Below, piece by piece: positions 8,559 to 18,948 of a stretch of 64,000 bases of DNA. The notes beneath the pieces are model-generated. The model made no database searches. It was not told the DNA's origin and saw nothing but the letters and a program-made list of their open reading frames with translations. This stretch comes from Nocardia bhagyanarayanae (GTDB lineage: Bacteria; Actinomycetota; Actinomycetes; Mycobacteriales; Mycobacteriaceae). How positions within the stretch are numbered: position 1 is the first letter of the stretch; each line of letters opens with the position of its first letter. The translations under genes were made by a program, and so were the position numbers. The stretch is from the NCBI RefSeq assembly GCF_006716565.1, contig NZ_VFPG01000002.1, positions 1-64,000 on the forward strand, in the 5' to 3' direction.

Positions 8559-8618
8559 CGGGTCGGTGCGGAGCATTGGCCAGCTCGGCGCAACCCTGAT
8601 CGGCTCGCGGAAGTCTGA

Positions 8619-9932
8619 TCAGCCCACGAACGTCGTCGGAATGGCGGGCTCGCCGTCGGAGAGCTTGAGGCCTTCCCACGGCAGGCTGATCAGCCCGCTG
8701 GACACCAGCGCGCGCGCCTCGGCCAAGGTCGGCAGCCCGTCGACGACTTTGCCGTCCCGCACCAGCGGGACCAGCAACTGCCGCGCCTCGAACTCCCCGG
8801 ACGCGGGCGCGGGACCGCTCGCCGGATAGACGATCTCCTCGACGACGGTGCCGGTGTCGCGCGCCAGCCGAACGGCTTTCTTGGTGCCGCCGCGCGACTC
8901 CTTGTGGCTGCTGCGCTTGGCGACCGGCAGCCCGTCCACTTCCACCAGCTTGTAGACCATGCCCGCCGTCGGCGCACCCGATCCGGTGACGAGCGCGGTG
9001 CCGACGCCGTACACGTCGACGGGTTCGGCGCGCAGGGCGGCGATCGCGTTCTCGTCCAGATCGCCAGAGACGATGATGCGGGTCTTCTTCGCGCCGAGCC
9101 GGTCGAGCTGATCGCGCACCTGCCTGGCCAGCACGCCCAGATCACCGGAATCGATACGGACACCACCCAGTTCGGTGCCCGCGACCTCGATCGCGGCGGC
9201 CACGCCCCTGGTGATGTCGAAGGTGTCGACCAGCAGGGTGGTGCCGACGCCGAGCGTCTGCACCTGGCTGCGGAAGGCGGCGGCCTCGTGCGCACCGTCG
9301 GCGCCGCTGTGCAACAGCGTGAAGGCGTGCGCGCTGGTGCCCGCGCCAGGCAGTCCGTAGCGGCGCACCGCTTCCAGGTTCGAGGTGGCGTCGAAGCCCG
9401 CGAGATAGGCGGCCCTCGCCGCCGCGGGCGCGGCCAGTTCGTGGGTGCGCCGCGAACCCATCTCGATCATCCTGCGGCCCGCGGCGGCGCTCACCATGCG
9501 CGCCGCTGCCGAGGCGATCGCGCTGTCGTGGTTGAGGATCGAAAGGACCAGCGTCTCCAGCAGGACACACTCGGCGAAGCTGCCGCGCACCGAAAGGACC
9601 GGCGAACCCGGAAAATACAGCTCGCCCTCGGCGTAGCCGTCGATGTCGCCGGTGAACCGATAGTCGCGCAGCCAGTTCAGGGTCCGCTCGTCCAGGAATT
9701 CGGCGACGATCGCCAGCTCCGATTCGCCGAACCGGAAGTCCGCGAGCGCGTCGAGCAAACGTCCGGTTCCGGCGACGACGCCGTAGCGGCGGCCGTGTGG
9801 CAAGCGCCTGGCGAATACTTCGAAGGTGCACGTGCGATGCGCGGAGCCGTCGGCGAGCGCGGCGGCCAGCATGGTGAGTTCGTACTGGTCGGTCAGCAGC
9901 GCGGTGCTGGCGACGCCGTCGCGGTGGTCCAC
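8619..9932 (-). CDS. pncB: Nicotinate phosphoribosyltransferase
   Basis: Converts nicotinate and PRPP to nicotinate mononucleotide, the step after nicotinamidase in NAD salvage. The family opening [11 protein letters not shown] is at the N-terminus. Further motifs are GRRYGVVAG, the MGSRRTHE segment that contacts the substrate, GTSAHAF, and the central [16 protein letters not shown] phosphoribosyl-binding region. The length of 437 residues with the GTG start at 9932 fits M. tuberculosis PncB1. The frame is open upstream of this GTG, but that part overlaps the divergent clpS promoter and has no conserved sequence. The gene keeps the M. tuberculosis order dinG-pncB-clpS, with pncA and two small genes inserted. 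Confidence 0.92.
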   Translation of the reverse strand: MDHRDGVASTALLTDQYELTMLAAALADGSAHRTCTFEVFARRLPHGRRYGVVAGTGRLLDALADFRFGESELAIVAEFLDERTLNWLRDYRFTGDIDGYAEGELYFPGSPVLSVRGSFAECVLLETLVLSILNHDSAIASAAARMVSAAAGRRMIEMGSRRTHELAAPAAARAAYLAGFDATSNLEAVRRYGLPGAGTSAHAFTLLHSGADGAHEAAAFRSQVQTLGVGTTLLVDTFDITRGVAAAIEVAGTELGGVRIDSGDLGVLARQVRDQLDRLGAKKTRIIVSGDLDENAIAALRAEPVDVYGVGTALVTGSGAPTAGMVYKLVEVDGLPVAKRSSHKESRGGTKKAVRLARDTGTVVEEIVYPASGPAPASGEFEARQLLVPLVRDGKVVDGLPTLAEARALVSSGLISLPWEGLKLSDGEPAIPTTFVG

Positions 9933-10016
9933 ACCGGCCACTGTAGCCAGCGGGACTCGCGGGGCGGGCGGTGCGCGGGTGTTGTATCTCCGGAGTCGAG
10001 TCGTACCCTGGACGTT

Positions 10017-10337
10017 ATGAGCTTGTGCGAAACGAACTCGACACTGTCGGCGGCACAGGCGACTCCGGAAGCGGTCGAGTACACCGAGATCCTGGAGGCG
10101 GAGGACCGTCCGTGGGTGACCGTGGTGTGGGATGACCCGGTCAACTTGATGCACTACGTCACCTACATTTTCCAGAAGCTTTTCGGGTACACCAAAGCCA
10201 AGGCGACCGAATTGATGCTGCAGGTGCACAACGAAGGGAAGGCTGTGGTGTCGTCCGGATCGCGCGACAAAATGGAGCACGACGTCCGTCGACTGCACGC
10301 GGCAGGCCTGTGGGCGACCATGCAGCGGGACGACTGA
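10017..10337 (+). CDS. clpS: ClpS adaptor for ClpAP/ClpCP proteolysis
   Basis: A cytosolic N-recognin that hands substrates with destabilising N-terminal residues to the Clp protease. The 106-residue protein has the ClpS core: [16 protein letters not shown], the helix [25 protein letters not shown] with the conserved H-x-E-G, and the final [15 protein letters not shown]. An N-terminal extension of about 30 residues precedes the core, as in other actinobacterial ClpS proteins. It is divergent from pncB and heads a plus-strand run that continues into the DUF2017 gene. Confidence 0.92.
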   Translation: MSLCETNSTLSAAQATPEAVEYTEILEAEDRPWVTVVWDDPVNLMHYVTYIFQKLFGYTKAKATELMLQVHNEGKAVVSSGSRDKMEHDVRRLHAAGLWATMQRDD

Positions 10338-10382
10338 TCGGTACGACTACCCTGGCGCTCGTGCGTGAACGGAGCAGGCGCG

Positions 10383-10952
10383 GTGCGTAAGTGGAGCCGC
10401 AAGAACTCGCTGAGCGGCCTCAAATTGCGGACCGAAATGGACGCGAGAGAGGCCGGGGTACTGCGCTCCCTGGTAGGCGCGGTGTCCGGGCTGCTGGCCG
10501 AGCGATCGCAGTCCGCGCCCGAGGACGAACTGGCCGCGCTCACCGGCCTGCGCACGGGCAACACGGCCCCGCCGGACGATCCCAGGCTGTTGCGGCTGCT
10601 GCCGGACTTTCATCGCGCCGAGCCGGGTTCCCCCGACGCCGAGCGCGCCGACCTGAACAGCGCCCTGCGCGGCCTGCACGAGCCGGAGATCATCGACAGC
10701 AAGCTGGCCGCGGGCTCGGTGGTGCTCGACACCGTCCCGCCGGACGGCGGCAAGATCGTGCTCACTCCGGAACAAGCCGACGCGTGGCTCACCGCGCTCA
10801 CCGACGTCCGGCTCGCGCTGGGCACCGTGCTGGGGATCGAGGCCGACACGCCCGACCATCTGGATCCCGATGATCCGCGCGGTCCGCACTTGGACGTCTA
10901 CCACTGGCTGACCTGGATGCAGGACACCCTTCTCCAGGCGCTCGCGCCCTGA
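10383..10952 (+). CDS. DUF2017-family protein (Rv1332-like)
   Basis: A 189-residue protein of the actinobacterial DUF2017 family that is almost always next to clpS; its function is unknown. The first half contains M-D-A-R-E-A-G-V-L-R-S-L. The C-terminal half has the conserved LTPEQADAWLTALTDVRLALGTVLGI followed by a YHWLTWMQDTLLQAL helix. The GTG at 10383 is preferred over ATG at 10365 because GGAGCAGG lies just upstream and the resulting N-terminus (VRKWSRK) matches relatives. The stop is 2 bases before the peptidase start, so the two are probably co-translated. Confidence 0.8.
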   Translation: MRKWSRKNSLSGLKLRTEMDAREAGVLRSLVGAVSGLLAERSQSAPEDELAALTGLRTGNTAPPDDPRLLRLLPDFHRAEPGSPDAERADLNSALRGLHEPEIIDSKLAAGSVVLDTVPPDGGKIVLTPEQADAWLTALTDVRLALGTVLGIEADTPDHLDPDDPRGPHLDVYHWLTWMQDTLLQALAP

Positions 10953-10954
10953 CC

Positions 10955-12013
10955 ATGAACGCGGTCCCTGGCCCACGCGATTCGCTCACCGACGTCGCCG
11001 GTCTCCTCGTCGGCCACCATCACGCCCTCGACCCCGACGCCACCCTCGGATCCGGCTCGGCCACCGGCTGCACGGTGGTGCGCGCGCCGGGCGGTGCGGT
11101 CGCCTCCGTCGACGTGCGCGGCGGCGGACCCGGCACCCGGGAGACCGATCTGCTCGACCCGGCCAACACCGTTCGCCAGGTCCATTCCATCCTGCTCACC
11201 GGCGGCAGCGCCTACGGCTTGGCCGCCGCCGACGGCGTCATGCGGTGGCTGGAGGAGCACGGCGAAGGCATTCCGATGGACCCCGAGGACGCCGACCGCG
11301 TGGTGCCGATCGTGCCGGGCGCGGTGATCTTCGATCTCCCGGTCGGCGACTGGTACGCCCGGCCGACCGCCGAGTTCGGCTACCGCGCCGCCGCCGCGGC
11401 GTCCGCCGATTTCGAGCGCGGTTCGGTCGGCGCGGGCGTCGGCGCGCGCGCCGGATCGATCAAGGGCGGTATCGGCAGCGCGAGTCTGGTGCTCGGCGAC
11501 GGTCCGGCCGCGGGCGTCACCGTCGCCGCGCTGGTGGTCGCCAACCCGGTCGGGTCGGTGTTCGATCCGCGCACCGGTCTGCCGTGGGGTGTCGGCACCG
11601 ACGGACCCGAGCGGTTCGGTCTGCGTCCGGCCAGTCCGGAGCGATTGGCAAGGGCGAACGCGTTGCCGGTGAAAGGCACGGTCCTCAACACCACGATCGG
11701 CGTGGTCGCCACCGACGCGCCGCTGGAACCAGCCGCATGCCGCCGCATGGCGGCCACCGCGCACGACGGACTCGCCCGCGCGATCCGGCCCGCGCACTCC
11801 CCGCTCGACGGCGACACCTTGTTCGCCGTGTCCACCGGGACCGCTCGGATCCCGGCCGTCCCGCTCCCGCCCGCCTTCCCGGCCGACCTGCTGCTCCTCG
11901 ACGCCCTCTGCACCGCCGCCGCGCTGTGCGTCGAACGCGCCATCGTCGACGCCATCCGCACCGCCACTCCCGTCGCGGGCATCCCCACCTACACCGAACT
12001 GTTCCTGGACTGA
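10955..12013 (+). CDS. P1-family (DmpA/ornithine acetyltransferase-fold) peptidase, Rv1333-like
   Basis: Predicted self-processing N-terminal-nucleophile aminopeptidase of family S58. Characteristic sequences are DSLTDVAGLLVGHH at the start, GCTVV, VRGGGPGTRETDLL, the LTGGSAYGLAAADGVMRWLEE region, and NTTIGVVATDA, where the catalytic nucleophile (Thr or Ser after N-T) is expected. At 352 residues it fits Rv1333 of M. tuberculosis, which occupies the same position. It is cytosolic, with no signal peptide. It is followed after about 190 bases by the mec gene. Confidence 0.85.
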   Translation: MNAVPGPRDSLTDVAGLLVGHHHALDPDATLGSGSATGCTVVRAPGGAVASVDVRGGGPGTRETDLLDPANTVRQVHSILLTGGSAYGLAAADGVMRWLEEHGEGIPMDPEDADRVVPIVPGAVIFDLPVGDWYARPTAEFGYRAAAAASADFERGSVGAGVGARAGSIKGGIGSASLVLGDGPAAGVTVAALVVANPVGSVFDPRTGLPWGVGTDGPERFGLRPASPERLARANALPVKGTVLNTTIGVVATDAPLEPAACRRMAATAHDGLARAIRPAHSPLDGDTLFAVSTGTARIPAVPLPPAFPADLLLLDALCTAAALCVERAIVDAIRTATPVAGIPTYTELFLD

Positions 12014-12199
12014 CCCCGCGCGCCTTCCGCCCTGCCACACAACGACTCGCCGTGCGACACGCCGTACCGCTGACCAGAACCTGTGCTCCGGCGAATCCGG
12101 GAAACGAGGACCGGGGGACGAGGCGGCGGGAATAGGCGAATATTCTGGCTCGTTGTCGGCTGTGACCGGTCGGCGAAGATATGCGGAAGGGTTCGACTA

Positions 12200-12622
12200 G
12201 TGCTGGTGATCAGAGCCGACCTCGTGGAGGCGATGGTGGCGCACGCCCGCGCCGACCACCCCGACGAGGCCTGCGGGGTCATCGCGGGCCCGGAGGGATC
12301 CGATCGGCCGGAGCGATTCATCGCGATGGTCAACGCCGAACGCTCGCCGACCTTCTACCGCTTCGATTCCGGCGAACAGCTGAAGGTGTGGCGCGAGATG
12401 GACGCGGCCGACGAGGAGCCGGTGGTGATCTACCACTCGCACACCGCCACCGAGGCCTACCCCAGCCGCACGGACATCTCCTACGCGTCCGAGCCCAACG
12501 CGCACTACGTGCTGGTCTCGACCCGCGACCCCGAACAGCACGAGCTGCGCAGCTACCGGATCCTGGACGGCGAGGTCACCGAGGAACCGGTGCGGATCGT
12601 CGCCTCCTACGAGACCGCCTGA
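12200..12622 (+). CDS. mec: Mec JAMM/MPN+ metalloprotease (CysO-cysteine hydrolase)
   Basis: A zinc peptidase that releases cysteine from the CysO-cysteine adduct in the CysM/CysO cysteine pathway. The JAMM motif is intact: a Glu near the N-terminus (DEACGV) and HSH-x7-SRTD. The sequence is very close in layout to Rv1334 (VLVIRADLVEAMVAHARADHP at the start). GTG at 12200 is chosen because conserved sequence begins there; GTG at 12206 is possible. It lies 32 bases upstream of cysO and forms an operon with cysO and cysM. The CysO in this locus does not end at its Gly-Gly, so Mec may have a second, maturing role here. Confidence 0.9.
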   Translation: MLVIRADLVEAMVAHARADHPDEACGVIAGPEGSDRPERFIAMVNAERSPTFYRFDSGEQLKVWREMDAADEEPVVIYHSHTATEAYPSRTDISYASEPNAHYVLVSTRDPEQHELRSYRILDGEVTEEPVRIVASYETA

Positions 12623-12654
12623 CCCCGAGCCCTGACGAAAACCGAGGAGTACCC

Positions 12655-13921
<1,267 letters not shown>

Positions 13922-13990
13922 GCGGCCGGGTCGGCGGCTCCGCGTCGGTACGCTCGAAGGACGAGCTGTGGCATCGATCAGGAGGTTGCC

Positions 13991-14710
13991 ATGACCGGCG
14001 GACTCGGGCCCTCGTTCGACCCGGATCGCATCGCGGCCTTGCGGGCGCGGCTGGGTGATCCCGGCACGGTGACGCCGGGTGCGGCGCCGACGCGACCGCA
14101 GCCCGCCCGGCGAGCGGGCGACTTCGCGGCGCTGAGGCAACTCTGGCTGCGGGCAGGCGCGCTGATCGCCGGGTTCGTCCTGCTGCTGTACGCCATCGAG
14201 GGCGTGGACGCCGTCGACAGCAGCGAGCTCGACCGAGCGGGCATCGAACCGCGCGAGGCGGACGGCCTGTGGGGCATTCTCTGGGCTCCGGTGCTGCACG
14301 GCGGCTGGGATCACCTGATCGGCAATACCGTGCCGGTGCTCGTGCTCGGCTTCCTCGTCCTGGCGGCGGGGATCGGACGCGGACTGGCGGCGACGGCGCT
14401 CATCTGGGTGGTCGCTGGGGTGGGCACCTGGCTCACCGGCGCCGACGGCACCGTGCACATCGGTGCCTCTTCGCTGGTCTTCGGGTGGCTCACCTTCCTC
14501 ATCCTGCGCGGCTGGTTCACCCGCAGCGTCGGGCAGATCGTGCTCGGGCTCGTCGTCTTGGTGCTGTACGGCTCGCTGCTCTGGGGCGTGCTGCCCGGGC
14601 AGAACGGAATCTCTTGGCAGGGGCACCTTTTCGGCGCGATCGGCGGTGTCGTCGCGGCGTGGTTGCTCGCGCCGCGGCAACGGCGCGCCGTGCCGCCCGC
14701 GGTCGCCTGA
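13991..14710 (+). CDS. Rhomboid-family intramembrane serine protease
   Basis: A polytopic membrane protease related to Rv1337. Six hydrophobic segments follow a 45-residue cytosolic N-terminus. The catalytic dyad is visible as Ser in HIGASSLVFGW (GxSx) and His in WQGHLFGAIGGVVAAW. The upstream HGGWDHLIGNTVPVLVLG helix carries the conserved HxxxN. Its substrate is unknown. In M. tuberculosis this gene is followed by murI (glutamate racemase). Here the next gene is the Rv1339-like phosphodiesterase after about 200 bases. Confidence 0.88.
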   Translation: MTGGLGPSFDPDRIAALRARLGDPGTVTPGAAPTRPQPARRAGDFAALRQLWLRAGALIAGFVLLLYAIEGVDAVDSSELDRAGIEPREADGLWGILWAPVLHGGWDHLIGNTVPVLVLGFLVLAAGIGRGLAATALIWVVAGVGTWLTGADGTVHIGASSLVFGWLTFLILRGWFTRSVGQIVLGLVVLVLYGSLLWGVLPGQNGISWQGHLFGAIGGVVAAWLLAPRQRRAVPPAVA

Positions 14711-14914
14711 GACCACCCGGAATCTTTTGGTGTAACCGTGATTTCGCGGGTGCTGCGTGAGCCGCCCTGCGGCTGGGTACGCTCTGACAATGGACGTCGA
14801 CGCCGTAGGAAGGATCGAGCGGGGATCCTTGGCTCACCACGGTGAGAGCGCAGCCCGTCGGAGATTTTGGGGGACCATTTCGTGACCGAGAATTCGTCGT
14901 GGCAGCATGAGGGC

Positions 14915-15679
14915 ATGCGCCTTACCGTCCTCGGGTGCTCGGGCAGTGTGTCCGGCCCGGACTCCCCAGCGTCGGGATACCTGCTGACCGGCCCGGATAT
15001 GAATCCGACCGTCATCGATTTCGGCCCGGGCGTGCTCGGCGCGTTGCAGCGCTACGCCGATCCCGGTGAGGTCGACGTCCTCCTGACCCACCTGCACGCG
15101 GACCACTGCCTCGACCTGCCCGGTCTGCTGGTGTGGCGGCGCTACCACCCGACCCCGCCGGTCGGCCGGGCCATCGTGCGCGGCCCCTCCGACGCCGCGC
15201 TGCGCATCGGCAACGCCTCGGCCGAGGTCGGCGGCGAATGCGACGACTGGTCCGACGTGATCGACATGCGGCCGTGGGTCGAGGACGAGCCGATCGAGTT
15301 CGGCCCTGGCCACACCGTCGTCGCGCGACGGATGTACCACCCGCCGGAGTCCTATGGTCTGCGTATCACCACCAAGGCGGACCGCACCTTCGTCTACACC
15401 GGCGACACCGCGATGTGCGACGCCGTGCAGGAGCTCGCGCAGGGCGCCGACGTCCTCATGTCGGAGGCTTCCTGGACCCACGATCCGGCGAATCGTCCAC
15501 CGGGCATCCACCTTTCGGGCACCGAGGCGGGTCAGATCGCGGCGCGCGCGGGCGTGAAGGAACTGCTGCTGACCCACATTCCGCCGTGGACCTCGCGCGA
15601 GGACGTCATCGCGGAGGCCAAGGCCGAGTTCACCGGCCCGGTGCACGCCGTCGCGCCGGGGGAGACCTTCGACATCTGA
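14915..15679 (+). CDS. Metallo-beta-lactamase-fold phosphodiesterase, Rv1339-like
   Basis: A metal-dependent hydrolase of the group to which the atypical class II cAMP phosphodiesterase Rv1339 belongs; it would lower cyclic nucleotide levels in the cytosol. The metal-binding signature is LLTHLHADHCLDL, with later ligands in YTGDTAMCD and the terminal LLLTHIPPW. The N-terminal MRLTVLGCSGSV and C-terminal TSREDVIAEAKAEF match the M. tuberculosis protein closely. ATG 14915 gives the usual N-terminus; GTG at 14882 in frame is possible. It lies 55 bases upstream of rph, likely in one transcript. Confidence 0.88.
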   Translation: MRLTVLGCSGSVSGPDSPASGYLLTGPDMNPTVIDFGPGVLGALQRYADPGEVDVLLTHLHADHCLDLPGLLVWRRYHPTPPVGRAIVRGPSDAALRIGNASAEVGGECDDWSDVIDMRPWVEDEPIEFGPGHTVVARRMYHPPESYGLRITTKADRTFVYTGDTAMCDAVQELAQGADVLMSEASWTHDPANRPPGIHLSGTEAGQIAARAGVKELLLTHIPPWTSREDVIAEAKAEFTGPVHAVAPGETFDI

Positions 15680-15734
15680 CGGGTCGCCGGGGTTGCGGTC
15701 GGAGCGCGTGGTAGTCGTCCACTAGGCTGGCCCC

Positions 15735-16508
15735 GTGTCGAGACGAGCCGATGGCAGGGCGGACGATGAACTCCGCGAGGTACGGATCACCCGTGGATTC
15801 ACCACGCATCCAGCCGGTTCGGTGCTGGTGGAGTTCGGTCAGACCCGGGTGATGTGCACGGCGAGCGTCACCGAGAGCGTGCCGCCGTGGCGGCGCGATT
15901 CCGGACTCGGCTGGCTCACCGCCGAGTACGCGATGCTGCCCGCGGCCACCCACACCCGCTCCGGTCGTGAGTCGGTGAAGGGCAAGGTCGGTGGGCGCAC
16001 CCAGGAGATCAGCAGGCTGATCGGCCGCTCGCTACGCGCCTGCATCGACCTGGCGGCGATCGGCGAGAACACCATCGCCATCGACTGCGACGTGCTCCAG
16101 GCCGACGGCGGCACCCGCACCGCGGCCATCACCGGCGCGTACGTGGCACTCGCCGACGCGGTGACCTGGCTCGGCGCCTCCGGCGGCTTGGCCGATCCGC
16201 AGCCCATCTCGTGCGCTATCGCCGCGGTGAGCGTCGGCGTCGTCGACGGACGGGTGCGGCTGGATCTGCCCTACGAAGAGGATTCGCGCGCCGAAGTCGA
16301 CATGAACGTGGTCGCCACCGACACCGGAACCCTGGTGGAGATCCAGGGCACCGGCGAGGGCGCCACCTTCCCGCGCTCCACCCTGGACAAGCTCCTCGAC
16401 GCGGCGCTGGCCGGCTGCGAGCAGCTGTTCACGGTGCAGAAGGAGGCGCTGGCGCTGCCGTACCCCGGACTGCTGCCCGAGCCGGTCGAGACGTCGAAGA
16501 AGAAGTGA
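15735..16508 (+). CDS. rph: Ribonuclease PH
   Basis: A phosphate-dependent 3'-5' exoribonuclease that trims tRNA 3' ends. The 257-residue protein has the family opening ([24 protein letters not shown]), the TRVMCTASV strand, the RxxxGRSLRAC segment, [19 protein letters not shown] with the catalytic acidic residues, and a C-terminal [15 protein letters not shown] helix. The GTG at 15735 is used. Its stop overlaps the rdgB start by one base (TGATG), as expected for translational coupling. Confidence 0.95.
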   Translation: MSRRADGRADDELREVRITRGFTTHPAGSVLVEFGQTRVMCTASVTESVPPWRRDSGLGWLTAEYAMLPAATHTRSGRESVKGKVGGRTQEISRLIGRSLRACIDLAAIGENTIAIDCDVLQADGGTRTAAITGAYVALADAVTWLGASGGLADPQPISCAIAAVSVGVVDGRVRLDLPYEEDSRAEVDMNVVATDTGTLVEIQGTGEGATFPRSTLDKLLDAALAGCEQLFTVQKEALALPYPGLLPEPVETSKKK

Positions 16509-17119
16509 TGAGCCGCCGCGTTCTGGTCGCCAGCCGCAATGCCAAGAAGCTGAAGGAACTGCGCCGCATCCTGGACGAGGCGGGCGTCGCCGGGGTCGAG
16601 ATCGTCGGCCTGGACGACGTGCCCGCCTACGACGAGGCGCCCGAGACCGGCGCGACCTTCGAGGAGAACGCGCTGGCCAAGGCCCGCGACGGCGCGGCCG
16701 CCACCGGATTGCCCTGTGTCGCCGACGATTCCGGTATCGAGGTGGACGCGCTCAACGGCATGCCCGGCGTGCTCTCGGCCCGCTGGGCGGGCAGGCACGG
16801 CGACGACGCCGCCAACAACGCGCTGCTGCTGGCTCAGCTGAGCGACGTCCCCGACGAGCGGCGCGGCGGGCGCTTCGTCTCGACCTGCGCGCTGGTGGTG
16901 CCGGACGGCACAGAACTCGTGGTGCGGGGCGAATGGCCTGGCACGATCGCGCGGAAACCGGTGGGGGAGGGCGGTTTCGGCTACGACCCACTTTTCGTTC
17001 CGGACGGCGGGTCGGTCTCGGCCGCTCAGCTCACGCCCGCGGAGAAGGACGCCGCCTCGCACCGCGGCCGGGCGCTGCGGCAGTTGCTGCCCGCGCTGGC
17101 AGCGCTCGCCGAGGACTAG
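16508..17119 (+). CDS. rdgB: RdgB/HAM1 XTP/dITP diphosphatase
   Basis: Removes non-canonical purine nucleotides (dITP, XTP) from the nucleotide pool. The 203-residue protein shows the typical SRNAKKLKELRRIL N-terminus (SxNxxK), TFEENALAKA, VADDSGIEVDALNGMPGVLSARW and GGFGYDPLFVPDG. Start at the ATG overlapping the rph stop. It is convergent with the DUF3817 gene only 20 bases away. Confidence 0.95.
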   Translation: MSRRVLVASRNAKKLKELRRILDEAGVAGVEIVGLDDVPAYDEAPETGATFEENALAKARDGAAATGLPCVADDSGIEVDALNGMPGVLSARWAGRHGDDAANNALLLAQLSDVPDERRGGRFVSTCALVVPDGTELVVRGEWPGTIARKPVGEGGFGYDPLFVPDGGSVSAAQLTPAEKDAASHRGRALRQLLPALAALAED

Positions 17120-17138
17120 CCACTGGGGGCCGCGGCGA

Positions 17139-17522
17139 TCAGACGCCGAAGTCGTTCTTGACCTGCTTGGCGTTGGCGTGTTCGACGAAGAACGACAGCA
17201 GCGGGACGGTGCCCGCGATGAGGGTGCCGATGGTGCGGCCGATCGGCCAGCGCACCTTGACCGCGAGGTCGGCGGTGGCGATCAGGTAGATGAAGTACAC
17301 CCAGCCGTGCACGACCGCGATCCAGCTGGGCGGGTTGGCGTCGAAGCCGTACTTGGCGATCATCTCGCCGGTGAGCAGCAGCAGCCACAGACCGGTGGTC
17401 CAGGCGAGCACCCGGTAGCGCAGCAGCGCCGAGGCGATCTTGGCGGTGTTCGCCGTCTTGGCCTGCGCGGGAGCGGTCTGGGGCTCGGTGGCGACGGTGG
17501 TCTCGTTCTCGCTGGCGCTCAA
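17139..17522 (-). CDS. DUF3817-family integral membrane protein (Rv1342c-like)
   Basis: A 127-residue membrane protein of unknown function. After a 30-residue soluble head it has about three hydrophobic segments (YRVLAWTTGLWLLLLTGEMIA, a W-containing second helix around VVHGWVYFIYLIATADLAVK, and GTLIAGTVPLLSFFVEH), matching the DUF3817 layout. Translation most likely starts at TTG 17522, which overlaps the upstream gene's stop (TTGA) and has GAGAGGAG just upstream. The frame is open farther upstream but that part overlaps the neighbouring gene. Same order as Rv1343c-Rv1342c in M. tuberculosis. Confidence 0.75.
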   Translation of the reverse strand: MSASENETTVATEPQTAPAQAKTANTAKIASALLRYRVLAWTTGLWLLLLTGEMIAKYGFDANPPSWIAVVHGWVYFIYLIATADLAVKVRWPIGRTIGTLIAGTVPLLSFFVEHANAKQVKNDFGV

Positions 17523-17974
17523 CCGGCGCTCCTCTCGGTATCGCGGGTGTCCAAGCCCGCCTCGCGAACCTGGTCGTCGAGCTCCTTGGAGTTCAGCGAC
17601 GCCAGGTACCTGTTGTATTCGGCGAGCACCGGGTCGTCGTCGCGCGCGGCCTTCGGACGCTCCGGCAGGATGCCTGCCGGAATCTCCCGGGGCGCGGCCT
17701 TCCGCACGGTCTCCGTCCGCTGCGGCGCGGCGCTCGGCGTGTGCTGCTCCTCGGCCTCGGTCTCCAGTCGCACGAACCGGAAGTAGGCGAACACCGCGAA
17801 ACCCGCGAACAGGGGCCACTGCAGCGCGTATCCGAGGTTCTGGCCGGTTCCGCTGGAGGACTCGAATCGTTCCCACTGCCACCAGCCGAGCGCCAGGCAG
17901 GCGAGGGCGGCCACGACCACCAGCACGATCAGGGCCGGGCGATTGTGTGCCGAGCGGCGGGGAGAAGCGGACAC
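17519..17974 (-). CDS. Two-helix membrane protein (Rv1343c/LprD-like)
   Basis: A 151-residue protein with two membrane segments (ALIVLVVVAALACLALGWWQW and LQWPLFAGFAVFAYFRFVRL) and a charged, Pro-containing cytoplasmic tail ending in EYNRYLASLNSKELDDQV. It resembles M. tuberculosis Rv1343c in position and layout. The annotated lipoprotein nature of that relative is not supported here: no lipobox is visible. It is co-transcribed with the DUF3817 gene (four-base overlap). Function unknown. Confidence 0.65.
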   Translation of the reverse strand: MSASPRRSAHNRPALIVLVVVAALACLALGWWQWERFESSSGTGQNLGYALQWPLFAGFAVFAYFRFVRLETEAEEQHTPSAAPQRTETVRKAAPREIPAGILPERPKAARDDDPVLAEYNRYLASLNSKELDDQVREAGLDTRDTERSAG

Positions 17975-18048
17975 GCCTACTACGGTACCCGTCTACTACA
18001 GGGTGCGTAGGAGCAGGTCGACGCTCGGCACTCCCCGCCGCGCGCGCC

Positions 18049-18924
18049 TCAGAACTTGTACGTGACCCCGGTCATCCGCTCGGATTCCGTCCAGAGCCGG
18101 CGCTGCAATTCGGGGTTCTTCGACAGCTTGGAAGACGGCGAGGGCTGGACCGGTCCCTGGCTGCCGAACAACCGGGTCGGACCCCAGTAGATGTCGGGAT
18201 CGGGGTCAGGCATCCCGGCGGCGAACAGTGTCGAGTGGGCGGCCTTGGCGGGCGCGTGCCCGATCAGGCGGATGAACGGCTTGCTGACCCGGTCGAGCGG
18301 CGTCTCCGTCCTGGCGAACAGGTCGGTGGCCGAGACACCCGGGTGCACCGCGTACGAGCGCTTCTTCGAGCCGGACTCGGCGAGGCGGCGCTGCAACTCC
18401 CGCGCGAACATCAGGTTCGCCAGCTTTGCTTGCGCGTACGCGAGATTGCGCTGGTAGCGGCGGTTCTCGTAGTTGAGGTCGTCGATCCACAGTTTCGGTG
18501 TCTGCTTGTGCGCGATGCTCGCGAGCGTGACCACCCGGTCCCGGATGCGATCGAGCAACAGGCCGGTCAGCGCGAAGTGACCGAGATGGTTGACGCCGAA
18601 CTGGGTCTCGAAGCCGTCCGCGGTCCGGGAGAACGGGATGTTCATCAGGCCCGCGTTGTTCACGAGCACGTCGAACTCGTCGGACCGCTCGGCGAACGCG
18701 CGCACCGAGGACAGGTCGGCGAGATCGAGCGCGGCGACCCGGACGTCACCGGGGATCGCGGCGGCCACCTCCTCGGCTTTAGCGGCATTGCGGCAGGCCA
18801 TCACGACGGTCGCGCCTTTGGCGGCCAGCACCTTGGTGGTCTCCGCGCCGAGGCCGCCGTTCGCGCCGGTGATGACAAAAGTGCGCCCGGTCTGGTCCGG
18901 GAGTTCGGTAGGTTTCCACGCCAT
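18049..18924 (-). CDS. Short-chain dehydrogenase/reductase
   Basis: An NAD(P)-dependent oxidoreductase of the classical SDR family, closest in style to retinol-dehydrogenase-like actinobacterial SDRs; substrate unknown. Residues: the cofactor motif TGANGGLG near residue 19, NNAGLM near 88, a catalytic Ser in ASIAHK and YxxxK within YAQAKLANLMFARELQRRL. At 291 residues it is longer than the 250-residue norm because of a C-terminal extension. Its ATG lies only 8 bases from a palindromic operator shared with the divergent TetR gene, so it is probably controlled by that repressor. Confidence 0.85.
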   Translation of the reverse strand: MAWKPTELPDQTGRTFVITGANGGLGAETTKVLAAKGATVVMACRNAAKAEEVAAAIPGDVRVAALDLADLSSVRAFAERSDEFDVLVNNAGLMNIPFSRTADGFETQFGVNHLGHFALTGLLLDRIRDRVVTLASIAHKQTPKLWIDDLNYENRRYQRNLAYAQAKLANLMFARELQRRLAESGSKKRSYAVHPGVSATDLFARTETPLDRVSKPFIRLIGHAPAKAAHSTLFAAGMPDPDPDIYWGPTRLFGSQGPVQPSPSSKLSKNPELQRRLWTESERMTGVTYKF

Positions 18925-18932
18925 GGGCCAAC

Positions 18933-18948
18933 CTTACTCTGGAGTAAG
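18933..18948. promoter_or_regulatory. Palindromic TetR operator candidate
   Basis: CTTACTCTGGAGTAAG: two perfect 7-bp arms (CTTACTC/GAGTAAG) around a 2-bp centre, in the intergenic space between the SDR gene and the divergent TetR gene. It overlaps the expected leader or ribosome binding region of the SDR gene. Size and placement are typical of a TetR-family operator. Confidence 0.6.
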
